Positions 37,101-45,571 of a stretch of 64,000 nucleotides of DNA are shown here, one piece after another. The stretch covers positions 248,001 to 312,000 of the forward strand of contig JAUFOR010000001.1 of the NCBI GenBank assembly GCA_040285745.1. Reading direction: 5' to 3'. The position numbers were made by a program, and so were the translations under genes. The notes under the pieces were generated by a model that did no database searches, was not told the origin of the DNA, and saw only the letters and a program-made list of their open reading frames with translations. Source of the DNA: Barthelona sp. PCE. Its lineage: Eukaryota > Metamonada: BaSk clade. The stretch's first letter is position 1; the number at the start of each line of letters is the position of its first letter.

Positions 37101-38687
37101 ATCAAGACTGAAGCGATTATCCTCAGCCAACGAATAGGTGTCCAATGTGGCCATCTCTGCTCGGGTGTGTGCTTCAGAGGATTTCTGCATACGAATATAA
37201 TCTTGTGGAAAATTCATTTTTAGCTTTTCTATACGGTCGACAACGACTTCAACAACGGATTCCGGTTCAACAGGTGTGATTGGTCGGGAAAAGGTGACTA
37301 GACCAACAGTTTGCGTCTGTATTGAGCGCCCCATTGGTGCTTTTCTCTCCTTTAACTTTGGTTTTCTCCTTCTCTTCTCTTTTTCCTCTTCAACACGTTG
37401 CCAAACAGTATCCAACATCCCGCGGGAGTTGCTCCTACTCTTAAGCCCTCCCTTTTTGTCAATCTTATTGTTTAACGATTGCACTTCAGATTGCAAAGTC
37501 ATATTCTTCTGCATGAGTTCTTCAACCTCCTCCTGCAGAAGAGACACATCACCTTCTAGCAACGCAGTGACCTCCTTCTCTGTCACCAGCGCGCTATTCG
37601 CCTTATCAAGCTTTGACCGCATCTTCAACTGACTGAGAGAGTTGTCATCAATGTGTGCCTGAACAATATGCAACTTATCAACCACTTCATCTAAAACTTT
37701 CTTGAGCTTTTGATTCTGAACAGCGAGAGATGAAAGCTCCACGTTCTGGATCTCTATCGTGGAGCTCATTTCTTCTGCAGGCATATTACTTATAGTTTGC
37801 TTGATTGTATCTTTCACCATATCACTGTAATCAGTTTCAAGTTTCAATTGTAACTCCCTTAAAAGGTGCTTTTTGATCTTGTTATGTGTACATTCTTCAT
37901 GTTTTGCTTTGTTTCCTTCCAAAAACAGAATCTTTTGATCCGTTCTAAAAATCTCTTCCTCAATCACTATGGAAGATGAACCGTATAGGGATAGGAGCTC
38001 AGAACTCGTCTTTTTCGTATCAAATTTCGTTAGAACACGGATAGCCTCGTGTGCTGTACTCGATCCCATACGCACCACCTCATTATTTGTATACAATGCT
38101 ATATTATCAGTTTCTGTGCTTGCTTCTGACATTTCTACCTTTTTGGCTGTTAATTGATTGCTCCTCTTTGTGGATTGTATATTGAAGGTTTGAAAAGAGC
38201 CTGTGCGTAATAAAGGTTGAGTTGAATCATCCATCTTTGCACTAAATACTCCGTCAGGTATCCTTGGTGTCTCCATATCATGTGTATATTTCTCCTTTTT
38301 CGCCTTAAACTCGATTGGTAGAAGAGGTGGAAGCGCTTCAGGTGGTGTGGGAAGCCTTTTCAAATTTTTAGTACGTGGTTTGCTAGGGCTAGCCATTCTA
38401 TTCAATGCTTTCGGTCGCTTTGTACTAAGTACATTTTTTGTATGCGGGGGTACATAGTCCTTTGGGATATCATCCATATGAGGAAGTGATTTATATGCAT
38501 TTTTCCGTTTATCACGAACCAATGGTGCAGATATCGACCTGTTTTGTGGTTTAGAATCAGAGTTCCTGCGTTTTTTGCTCATTCGGTCCATAAGAACCTT
38601 TGACATCTCAGAATCGTTGAGCAAACCCGATTTCAAAACGGGAATTGCGAGTTCTCCGGAATTCCTTGTTTCAACTGCGTAAGACAT
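34194..38687 (-). CDS. Giant coiled-coil scaffold with TQT (LC8-type) motifs
   Basis: The 1497-aa protein has a basic, Ser/Pro-rich N terminus (~1-200), then alternating coiled coils (~260-425, 620-740, 1170-1330) and acidic disordered linkers. I do not recognise a named family. The repeated motif SIQTQTVG (~residue 454), SVETQTFV (~1072) and DAETQTKS (~1347) matches the TQT core bound by dynein light chain LC8; STETD and GIQAS are weaker look-alikes. Such proteins often are centrosomal, basal-body or axonemal scaffolds. There is no signal peptide or membrane helix. The stop lies 19 nt from that of the convergent membrane protein gene. Confidence 0.7.
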   Translation of the reverse strand: MSYAVETRNSGELAIPVLKSGLLNDSEMSKVLMDRMSKKRRNSDSKPQNRSISAPLVRDKRKNAYKSLPHMDDIPKDYVPPHTKNVLSTKRPKALNRMASPSKPRTKNLKRLPTPPEALPPLLPIEFKAKKEKYTHDMETPRIPDGVFSAKMDDSTQPLLRTGSFQTFNIQSTKRSNQLTAKKVEMSEASTETDNIALYTNNEVVRMGSSTAHEAIRVLTKFDTKKTSSELLSLYGSSSIVIEEEIFRTDQKILFLEGNKAKHEECTHNKIKKHLLRELQLKLETDYSDMVKDTIKQTISNMPAEEMSSTIEIQNVELSSLAVQNQKLKKVLDEVVDKLHIVQAHIDDNSLSQLKMRSKLDKANSALVTEKEVTALLEGDVSLLQEEVEELMQKNMTLQSEVQSLNNKIDKKGGLKSRSNSRGMLDTVWQRVEEEKEKRRRKPKLKERKAPMGRSIQTQTVGLVTFSRPITPVEPESVVEVVVDRIEKLKMNFPQDYIRMQKSSEAHTRAEMATLDTYSLAEDNRFSLDSGERHIIAELHECVSEEERPLKHIWQRQTLQIMRDLALEQPTMADIVMAFMRAQRENNRAAMLMRDKQGIKIYSEMERTTHKQDGIINELREEKEHLLDEVDAMRRELRHLKEQSVLDKARISELQLTAVLDEPRHQDSPKPASVPEISLPKVAFVRKLQNDLELTKTELIDTRIELVETQQRLKTIVLDPTTQQEHVLQERERLLDDMARSECILLMELEDVRSMARETVEENWDRPEVIAGALALINSVAVEVEENITVLRAVDVEDQRSQCADGGITDREFSEFGSELGSEISEMNTQRSNSSLHGAYKALMSARTALNMLQNQKSTSRLTEHSWPSQPTTPELHSDAQNYGVSTEEEDNVKDRLDKLESSGFVFDSQIADELLEAFEMDEFRMSDLHEHEMTQQDIDRFKVHQPSISAIPEDSVHLTDTDTEIGTSQSTLASDYMLLQSRLMDVTAVTVSGFKQQFRDFKESVDTVEDDMDDEFYAIPDQSISMNLIETDATPVKENFATPTSSMLSTPRVAEMQKQKSLNFAKELKSVETQTFVFMKDVDTQKYHRFKKPRPPTAPRAEVPTDKRSEVEEPKQEDAENEEEFEYEPVELCEAEVQVGAKKYTQRCQTPFKIRGVPIVSNMGNQAIPETENVGVAHGPNLIESGTQLSAEVLLEYERVRTEVLQARQELKESLQERKQAIREVAVLKEQSKAESAKTTSVYDARDLILAQMDDLRDMATKKQKKMREELNNLQDKYVSRREDFSMKLDILETQILQKKKVLKRLDHALVGKQERLEQQSGRQYDSDEDIETEVSRLHKLHDAETQTKSYDPNIDILNPFRVPVISNEMLRILDMDNSPIAPEETPYRLSLRQASAKPNRALDSEETPTKQKLLKGSPMKAQHTFINPDEANMWIYENPYVIRSISPFIKIPPKSHSIGIQASFIDESNFFDEVMLNDVRGKLDFDDPVVTNQNK

Positions 38688-38781
38688 ATGATATCAAATC
38701 AGCTTACTTTTGAGTAAAATGCCCAAACATAATAAGAATATTGAAAAGAGTTGTTATTCGTTTTACATCTTTTTCTGCTGT

Positions 38782-40005
38782 ATGGACTTTGATCTGGAGA
38801 TCAAGCAGGAGCCTGAATACGCCGAAGAGTTTGATTTTTTAGCGTATCAGCGTGTTAAACATACAGAAAGTTTATTTGTCACACAGCATATCGTGGAGAA
38901 TGTTTTAAACCGTGTATTCGATGCAGAAATTACATGTATTGCCCTACCCAACGCAGCAAAAGCTGTTTTTGAGAAGTTAACAGATAGTCTTTGTAACCTA
39001 CCAGCATTCCCTTCTGAATATCCTTCTGAAAATGACTCTACTGACTGGATAATTGATACATCTCCCAGCTATTCTCCTCCTGATACATATTGCAGAGGCT
39101 TCTTACCAAAATCAAAAGAGGAACAAAACACCACACCCGCATTTCCTTTGCCAGATCTCAAGGCTGTACACATACAGTCTACAGTGCAACGCCCGCCATC
39201 CAGGTATTCTGGAACAGTGCGACCAAGAACAGCAAAGAAACGTTCAAAGATTAAACTTATTAAGCCAAAAGTGGAGAAGGAGGACCTAAAACAGAAGGCA
39301 ATCGACGCTTTGGCAAAGCTACATGTTTCTTTAAGGAATAAGAAGTGGACATACAACGATGAAGGAGAAGTTGTGGTAATTGAGGAAGTTAAAAAGATTT
39401 CAAGTGGTTTAAAGTCAGCATCGGTTAATCAGAAGCAAAAGATAGCGCCTGGAAGACTGAGGGGATCGAAATCCGATGGAAAGAAGAAGAAGAAGGGCGG
39501 TGTAAGATTCAAGATGCCGAATGCAATGAAGAATCAACAGCTAGATAAAAGGAAGTTGATGCGAAGTTCTATGAAGGGTATAAAGACCAAAAATGGTGTC
39601 AAGATATCAGGAGAGATGATTGAAAAGCCGCAAGCACAGAAGAAACAGGTTGTTGAAATTGAAAAAGAAAAACCACAAAAACAAACTGTTGTTGCAGAAA
39701 CACCACCGCCAAAGGTGCAAAAAGAGGATAGAACAGAGTTACCAAAGCACAAAAACTCTCGTATTGTTATTGATGGAGGTCATGATGTACCACAAAAGCC
39801 AAGTGAAGTTCCTCATAAAGATGTATTATTACAAACCACGATGAAACGGAAGAAGGTTTCACATATATCCAGTAATCCTCGTGTGACACATCAGTCCAAT
39901 TTAGATCATGATTTAACCTCGTTCAGATCTTTCCCCAGAGCACCTACAAAAACTATTAAACCAAAGGATAAGGGTTTGTATGACACGATTAGAAGTGAAT
40001 TGTAA
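38782..40005 (+). CDS. Basic orphan protein, possible C2orf81/DUF4639-like
   Basis: From the ATG at 38782 the protein is 407 aa. An in-frame ATG at 38719 would add 21 residues of low quality (SFYIFFCC) and leave only 31 nt to the divergent gene. The N-terminal ~60 residues are acidic and helical (EYAEEFDFLAYQRV, FVTQHIVENVLNRVFDAE). A segment DWIIDTSPSYSPPDTY and a later WTYNDEGEVVVIEEVKK loosely recall the C2orf81 family of cilia-associated vertebrate proteins. The rest is Lys-rich and probably disordered (KKKKKGGVRFKMP, KRKLMRSSMKGIKTK). The name is tentative; the ORF itself is convincing. Confidence 0.55.
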   Translation: MDFDLEIKQEPEYAEEFDFLAYQRVKHTESLFVTQHIVENVLNRVFDAEITCIALPNAAKAVFEKLTDSLCNLPAFPSEYPSENDSTDWIIDTSPSYSPPDTYCRGFLPKSKEEQNTTPAFPLPDLKAVHIQSTVQRPPSRYSGTVRPRTAKKRSKIKLIKPKVEKEDLKQKAIDALAKLHVSLRNKKWTYNDEGEVVVIEEVKKISSGLKSASVNQKQKIAPGRLRGSKSDGKKKKKGGVRFKMPNAMKNQQLDKRKLMRSSMKGIKTKNGVKISGEMIEKPQAQKKQVVEIEKEKPQKQTVVAETPPPKVQKEDRTELPKHKNSRIVIDGGHDVPQKPSEVPHKDVLLQTTMKRKKVSHISSNPRVTHQSNLDHDLTSFRSFPRAPTKTIKPKDKGLYDTIRSEL

Positions 40006-40069
40006 ATGAATTTCAATCAAGTTAAATTGATAAATTGATTGATACTTTTTACAACGCATTGAATAATGA

Positions 40070-40914
40070 TTAGTTAAAGGCACTGTTATTAGGTAAAGGA
40101 CAGGTTACGCCATCAATAGGCTTCCTGAAAATAGTGGCCTTTTCATCATAAATGGCAAAATAACCGGAGACATAAATAAAGTGATCACGGCTGCAAGTTT
40201 TGCTGGCATTCATTGTGGTACCATCGATTGTAAGGTACTCGCCAACGGGCATGGCCTCATCGGGAATGAGTGGAATGACTTGATCAGCGTTAGTTCCGCA
40301 CAATATCATACCCTGCGATACAACGCCAGCAAGCTTTGTGTGTTTAAGATTGGTGACGACAACAACGCGCTTGTTAATGAGCTCCTCAGCGCTGAAGTAC
40401 TGGGAAATGCCAGCAACAACTGTGATTGGCTCTGATGAGCCAATGTTCATGGTAGTGATCATTAGCTTATCGCTCTTAGGGTGAGGTTCAGCATTTTCGA
40501 TCTGTCCCACACGGAGAGCAAGCCTGGAGATGGCCCTTTGGTTGCCTTCTGAACTTAAGTTGTGTAAGTCCAAAGGATGCATTTTGAGTGCACAAGATTG
40601 TGATCCCTTAAAGTGACAGACTGGACACTCTGTTTCGAATGGATATGTCATGAGGAATCCACAGTCCTTACAACGTTGCATTGATGTGATTGGAGTAAGT
40701 AGACCATTAAATTCAATAGCCCAAGGAGCGTCAGGATGTACGTGAACAGCAGGCACATCATGCTTTTCCTCTAAGCCAGATATGAGTTCGTCGAGCATTT
40801 CTGCTAAATGTTAGGTAAAATTATTGTTGTTTATCACGTGATAGGCGCCCAGTAGGTCATTATGTGTACTTTTCCCGTAGCCCCGTACCCGTCTAACATA
40901 CTTGCTTTAGACAT
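40070..40914 (-). CDS. Stand-alone EMAPII/Arc1-type tRNA-binding protein with a zinc-ribbon-like insert (two exons)
   Basis: Model: complement(join(40070..40803, 40902..40914)), 248 aa, beginning MSKATEMLDELISG. The central region has a four-cysteine knuckle (CKDCG ... CPVCH). Residues ~95-180 form an OB-fold tRNA-binding domain of the EMAPII/AIMP1/Trbp111 kind: RLALRVGQIENAEPHPKSDKL, then ITVVAGISQYF, VVVTNLKHTKLAGVVSQGMIL. The rest resembles the C-terminal lobe of EMAPII-like proteins. No synthetase catalytic domain is attached, so it probably acts in trans on an aminoacyl-tRNA synthetase such as MetRS or TyrRS. The cysteine knuckle is not a standard part of AIMP1/Arc1 as I know it. Confidence 0.82.
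40804..40901 (-). other. EMAPII-like gene intron
   Basis: This is a 98-nt intron with donor GTATGT and 3' end CTAACATTTAG on the minus strand. It joins a 13-nt first exon (ATG-TCT-AAA-GCA-A) to CA-GAA-ATG. Without it the protein would start at the internal methionine of EMLDEL. The signals match the other introns closely. Confidence 0.82.
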
Positions 40915-41822
40915 ATTTAAGTCTTGAATGAGTAATAAAATGCAAAAGTGATTTCCTAATCTCATTATACTCACATATGCCAAATATTTGAGTTTAATAC
41001 ACTTTTTACTCCACAATAATACTCTGTATTTTCGTAATATAGGATGTAAATGCAGAAAAGTTTTGCACTTTACAAAAATTCTAATATGCTGATTTATGGC
41101 TTGTTGTTGAGGTTTAATCGTCAGACTATTGTGTCAACAATGCATGAAATATGTACAAATTCATTTTGTACAAGTTTTCAACTCAAAACAGAAAACTATC
41201 ATCGTGTAACCATATATCTAGCGCTAACAATGTAATCTTTCCAATATAACCACTGCAGTTTACTTTTATTCATAATAAGTGCAGCATAAAACTCCCGGCA
41301 CAAGTAAAAACTACATGCTCACAGTTAAAACTAAATTTGTTCACATAGTATAATATATTTACTATAATTTTACTAATTATTGATTCTTACCACACATATA
41401 ATCATTAATTAGGAAAGAAAGAAAAATTACTTCTTCGCATGTACAGATGCAGATATATTGTATCGTGCATACCCGTATAATCTCTTTTTTATTCTTCTAT
41501 CGATAAAATATTGAAATTTTGATTAGATCAAGTAGTTTTATATACTTTACTAAAAGCATATTGAAATCTTCTTTTTAATCAAAATCAAATTAATTGAACT
41601 TTATTTTTAAAATAAAAGCAGTTAATAAAGTTTTTTTTTTTGAAAAGTATCACAACGTCGATATTTAGAAGAAAGTTAATTTATCCTGCGTTAAGGATGT
41701 TGTGTGTGTGTCATAATGAATAGCGTAAAGGGAATTTACCTTAATATTTGCTGCAAACAAGGCATGGACCTTATGCTCATGCTTGAAAGTGAATAACTTA
41801 TGCTTCAACATTCTTTCACCTT
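40915..41822. other. AT-rich spacer between the EMAPII-like gene and PUS10
   Basis: At ~900 nt this is one of the two largest gaps in the window. It is very AT-rich between 41340 and 41660, with a long T-run near 41630. I see no ORF above ~60 codons, no tRNA T-loop and no recognisable snRNA. TTCTTTCACC at 41811-41820 ends 2 nt before the PUS10 ATG and matches the initiator-like motif. Confidence 0.45.
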
Positions 41823-43106
41823 ATGCAAAACAATAACAGTCTCAAGAGCGAGATATGCAGTAGGTACAACCTATGCTCAGTATGTTATGAACGTTTTTTT
41901 CAGTATACACTTGACAATTTTTCTCAAATAGCTGGAGAATCACGAGATCGTATTTGTAGGGGCTGTTTTGGTATTTTTCATAACGGAGTCGGTATGTACA
42001 GCATCATTAAAGAACAGATTGCAGATTTTGTAACGACTTCTGATTTTTTTGTCGACAGTGTTCATCTCAATGATGCTTTTACACTTACTGTCTCAAACAA
42101 GGCACTCAAAAGCGAGCTTATAGAGTATGATTGCGGGTTTAAATCAGTATATTCAGTATTTCCATCAGTATTTTCAGTGAACCCCAATAGTAGGTCAATA
42201 GATCACACATCTTCCGCTCATCTTTCCCTCATCGAGCCCGATTTCAACCTGAAGGATATTAGAATTGCAGGTAGAAAGCGTTCAGCTGAAGATTTGGACA
42301 ACAAGCGAAAAGAATTGGTTTTGTCTGACATTTCGACTTACATGGAGAAAGTCCTTGCCTCATCACCCACCGACCGTTGTGATATTAAGTTGCGTCACCA
42401 TGTTAAACCAATTGTATTTGGTGGCCAGTATTCAAAATATTCGCGTTCGATTTCACAAACACCGTATGTACACGGGAAAACAACTGCAAGTGTTAGTAGC
42501 CTGATCGGGGACTGTGTGCAAGGGATTGTTGATTGTGATAAGTGGGAGTTTCACGGGAGCGGTCGCGAAGACATGGATGTTCGTATGCTAGGTGGTCGTC
42601 CATTTTATCTTAGAGTATACAACCCGCAATGTATTGTTTCAAGCAAAATTGAAGAGCTCAGAGATGCTCTTTCTTCTTTAGCAGATGGCGCAGTTGTCGT
42701 TAGAGAGTTTAATATTGAGGACGAGGAGTATGCTGATTTGATAAAGGAAGGACAGGATAGCAAGAGGAAAAGTTACCGTTGCCTTATTGTATGTGATGAG
42801 GCACCATCACAAGACTCTATCAACACATTAAATTCGATTGATGTTCTTGAGATCACACAAGGAACACCAATCCGAACTTTACACAGACGTAGTTTACTAG
42901 GAAGGAAGCGGAACATATACACACCACGGGTAGAGTTTTTCCAAGATACTAAACTGGCAATATTTTCTTTAGATACAGATGCAGGAACATACATTAAAGA
43001 ATTTGTTTCAAGTGATTTTAATCGAACCAAACCTAGTTTATCTTCGTTATTGCAACGAAAAACTGAAATTATTCAACTGGATGTTGCAGAAGTTAAATTG
43101 AATTAA
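41823..43106 (+). CDS. PUS10: tRNA pseudouridine synthase Pus10
   Basis: The 427-aa protein has an N-terminal four-cysteine zinc site (LCSVCYERF and CRGCFGIF), as in the accessory domain of PUS10, and a C-terminal catalytic domain. The catalytic loop reads HGSGREDMDVRMLGGRPFYLRVYNP, which is the PUS10 signature with the active-site aspartate in ED-MDVRM. A later RTLHRRSLLGRKRNIY block fits the family. PUS10 makes pseudouridine 54 (and 55 in archaea) in the tRNA T-arm. The stop is 8 nt from that of the convergent COMMD gene. Confidence 0.92.
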   Translation: MQNNNSLKSEICSRYNLCSVCYERFFQYTLDNFSQIAGESRDRICRGCFGIFHNGVGMYSIIKEQIADFVTTSDFFVDSVHLNDAFTLTVSNKALKSELIEYDCGFKSVYSVFPSVFSVNPNSRSIDHTSSAHLSLIEPDFNLKDIRIAGRKRSAEDLDNKRKELVLSDISTYMEKVLASSPTDRCDIKLRHHVKPIVFGGQYSKYSRSISQTPYVHGKTTASVSSLIGDCVQGIVDCDKWEFHGSGREDMDVRMLGGRPFYLRVYNPQCIVSSKIEELRDALSSLADGAVVVREFNIEDEEYADLIKEGQDSKRKSYRCLIVCDEAPSQDSINTLNSIDVLEITQGTPIRTLHRRSLLGRKRNIYTPRVEFFQDTKLAIFSLDTDAGTYIKEFVSSDFNRTKPSLSSLLQRKTEIIQLDVAEVKLN

Positions 43107-43114
43107 TTAGGCAA

Positions 43115-43705
43115 TTAGTTACCAATCATTTTGGCTTTCATAGATTCAAGAGTATTTAAGAAATTAGTAAATTCGGTCAAGTTTAACTGGAAATTATATC
43201 GTTTCTCATCACCAATACCATACGGATCACAATCAATTAAAAGTGACATTTCAACAAAGATTTCCATTGCTTTCTTTACGTTTTTGGAATGGACAGTGGT
43301 GCCAAACACCCACTCGACATCAACAAGTTTGTTAAATGTAAGGATAGAATCTAAAACTTGCTTGTTAAGCTGCATGAACTGCTTAGAGTAATTTGATATG
43401 ATTGTGGTGATGATTTCCTCAACAAAACCGGCTTCTTCCAACATGGAACGTAACTGGGTTAATGAGAGTGCGTTTTTCACACAGTCAATAAGAAATGGTA
43501 AGAATCGCTTAAGTGTACTTTTGTAAAGAGGCTTTGAAAGACTGTATCTCGTGAAGCACTCTGCTAATTCTGATACAGAGTTGTCAAAACTACCAGAACC
43601 AGTTAAAAACCCAAATAGTTCAGAAAAGAACTCTTCCTTCTGCGTGTGCTGCGCTAACTCCTCACTCATGAGCTGCCCCATCGCTGCAAATTGTTTTGAC
43701 GACAT
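43115..43705 (-). CDS. COMM-domain protein
   Basis: Starting at the ATG at 43705, the protein has 196 aa. The first ~120 residues form the helical N-terminal domain. The C-terminal ~70 residues form a COMM domain: LVDVEWVFGTTVHSKN, then IFVEMSLLIDC, then QLNLTEFTNFLNTLESMKAKM. COMMD proteins form a ten-member ring within the Commander complex that recycles endosomal cargo with retriever. Which paralogue this is cannot be said. The start codon is only 39 nt from the divergent NAA35-like start. Confidence 0.82.
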   Translation of the reverse strand: MSSKQFAAMGQLMSEELAQHTQKEEFFSELFGFLTGSGSFDNSVSELAECFTRYSLSKPLYKSTLKRFLPFLIDCVKNALSLTQLRSMLEEAGFVEEIITTIISNYSKQFMQLNKQVLDSILTFNKLVDVEWVFGTTVHSKNVKKAMEIFVEMSLLIDCDPYGIGDEKRYNFQLNLTEFTNFLNTLESMKAKMIGN

Positions 43706-43744
43706 TGATAATGGTGTTATTCTGTTTTTCACTGGTTCTTTCTT
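43706..43744. promoter_or_regulatory. 39-nt divergent promoter between COMMD and NAA35-like genes
   Basis: Only 39 nt separate the two ATGs. GTTTTTCACT (43724-43733) on the plus strand matches the initiator-like motif and would leave a leader of about a dozen nt for the NAA35-like gene. The COMMD transcript must start within the same stretch or inside the other gene. Confidence 0.5.
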
Positions 43745-45568
43745 ATGAGCACTTTTTACAACTTATTACCTGCGATAAGGGAGAATTACGCAAAGGATAG
43801 GGGATATGATTTAGATACAAAATACAGAATGCGCAGCCTTACAAGTGCTGAAGCATTTCATTCGATGGATTCGCGTTTTAGCAAGCATCCAGAAATATTA
43901 TCCGCTCGCAAGGTGATCGAGGAACTTCCTGATGAATTCTTTACGGTTGATAAAATCACTCAACACATGAACGCTGATGTTCAGTTGTTTGTTCTCTTCT
44001 TTTGTGGATATAATTTTTTTGATACACTAGCACTGTGCCCTTTTTTGTGCCAGCTGATGGAAGAAACAGACCTTTATGTTGAGACAAATCCTGTATTAAG
44101 GCAATGGCACACATTTTTCGCCTATGCTTTAGTCCAGTTTATGTTTGCTTTGAATGAGGCAGAGAGCAGGTTCCAGGCTGACTATGTCCGTACGAGTATC
44201 AGGAACGAGGTGCGTTGTCTGCTTGATCATTTCATGTCGGTCGATTATTCAATGATTGAAACCAACTGTATTGAGGGGCATGATGCATTCAAGATTATGA
44301 GATTCATGTTGAACCTACTGGACTTCGAGAGGATCCCATCGCCGTTCGACGGTGTTCATTGTGTAGATGGATTTAATTTAACTTTGGATACTTCAGATTT
44401 AGAACAATTGGTAAGTAATGGCTTTTCGTTTCAGATGGGAACAATCAAGGACTCAGCAGTCAGCCCACACATACGACCGCACCACGATGGTAGAGAACTG
44501 ATTAAGAAAGAGCTGTTGGGTATTAATAGAATCCTGGAGGATTTTCTAACAACAACCAACCATTTTGACTTTTTTTCTGTTTATTGCTTAAATAATTACG
44601 CAGACTGTCACATGTCTCCGTTTGAGCGGGTGGCGCTTGGTAATATAATTGATTCTATGGATATGATTAGTTCGCTCAAGGCTTTGTGCAAAAGTTTCGA
44701 TTTTGATTATGATACTTTACCGACCACGTTAGTCAACGATATGGCCGCCATGGTCGACGTATTCCTGGTGGCATTATCATTACCACGTGGTAAGGACAGT
44801 GCGGGGTTAGTCACCCGTCTGGGCGATTTTGTTCGTCTTGATGATGTATGTGACACTGCATTCGACCCTCTTCTTTTCTACTTTCTGGTCGCACAGTTCA
44901 TTCACGTAAGCTTCTACGCACGTGACCAGCTGATGTCACATCATGAGATGAGTTTATTCACTTTCATCGCACTCATGACTGTAGCACACTTATCAATAGC
45001 AGTGAAGCAGATGACCCCCATCGATAGCGTACCGGGCGTTCGCGGTGAGCCGATCCAGCATGTCACGTTGGAAATGGTTAGGTCTTTTCTTAAAGATTTA
45101 ACTGATGCGCTTGAAGTCCAGTTGATGGCGTTTATTTTTCTCGAAAAAATGGGTAATATCCCGAGTGCCTCACGTGAGCAACTGCATAATATCTTTAATA
45201 CTAGGTATTCACATCAAGTTAAACACTTGAATATCAGTTTCGAATCATTTTTACAATATCACGAACAAGAACCACTAATGCTAGCACATAAGTTGACTGA
45301 AATTGATACAACCCGCTTCGCAAGGAATCGTTTTGCAAAGCTAATCGGCAAACAATTGAAAGTTGTACAATTAAGTATAAAAATGAACAACAAACCAAAA
45401 AAGATGAAATTCACATTCACTTCATCATTGATTTTAACCAACATGAGGGATGGGAGATTGTTTAAGCCAACAGAGAAATATATGAACATGTTAATTGGGC
45501 AATCAATTTTTGATGACTTGAACTCGTTGATTGTTACATTTTCAATTAAAAATAATGCAAAGCGATGA
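43745..45568 (+). CDS. NatC N-acetyltransferase auxiliary subunit, NAA35/MAK10-like
   Basis: The 607-aa protein is divergent but collinear with NAA35. The N-terminal motif LTSAEAFHSMDSRFSKHP corresponds to the LxSAMSAIExxDPKMD region. A central block FQMGTIKDSAVSPHIRPHHDGRELIKKEL, then FFSVYCLNNYADCHMSPFERVALGN, aligns with the NAA35 segment that lists MGFEPLVNQRLLPPTFPR and the following helices. It is a large helical protein without membrane segments. NatC (NAA30, NAA35, NAA38) acetylates N-terminal Met followed by hydrophobic residues; NAA35 is the ribosome-facing scaffold. An intron-like stretch around 44407-44430 is coding and not spliced in this model. The stop lies 3 nt from the convergent gene. 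Confidence 0.72.
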   Translation: MSTFYNLLPAIRENYAKDRGYDLDTKYRMRSLTSAEAFHSMDSRFSKHPEILSARKVIEELPDEFFTVDKITQHMNADVQLFVLFFCGYNFFDTLALCPFLCQLMEETDLYVETNPVLRQWHTFFAYALVQFMFALNEAESRFQADYVRTSIRNEVRCLLDHFMSVDYSMIETNCIEGHDAFKIMRFMLNLLDFERIPSPFDGVHCVDGFNLTLDTSDLEQLVSNGFSFQMGTIKDSAVSPHIRPHHDGRELIKKELLGINRILEDFLTTTNHFDFFSVYCLNNYADCHMSPFERVALGNIIDSMDMISSLKALCKSFDFDYDTLPTTLVNDMAAMVDVFLVALSLPRGKDSAGLVTRLGDFVRLDDVCDTAFDPLLFYFLVAQFIHVSFYARDQLMSHHEMSLFTFIALMTVAHLSIAVKQMTPIDSVPGVRGEPIQHVTLEMVRSFLKDLTDALEVQLMAFIFLEKMGNIPSASREQLHNIFNTRYSHQVKHLNISFESFLQYHEQEPLMLAHKLTEIDTTRFARNRFAKLIGKQLKVVQLSIKMNNKPKKMKFTFTSSLILTNMRDGRLFKPTEKYMNMLIGQSIFDDLNSLIVTFSIKNNAKR

Positions 45569-45571
45569 CAC

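Noticed and set aside
41300-41660. Possible centromere, origin or snRNA in the AT-rich spacer
   Set aside because: Only base composition supports it; no repeats, conserved boxes or stem-loops were found.
44407-44430. Intron-like GTAAGT...TTTCAG in the NAA35-like gene
   Set aside because: It is 24 nt, in frame, without the CTNAYMYYTAG 3' motif, and the encoded FSFQMG fits the NAA35 alignment, so it is coding.
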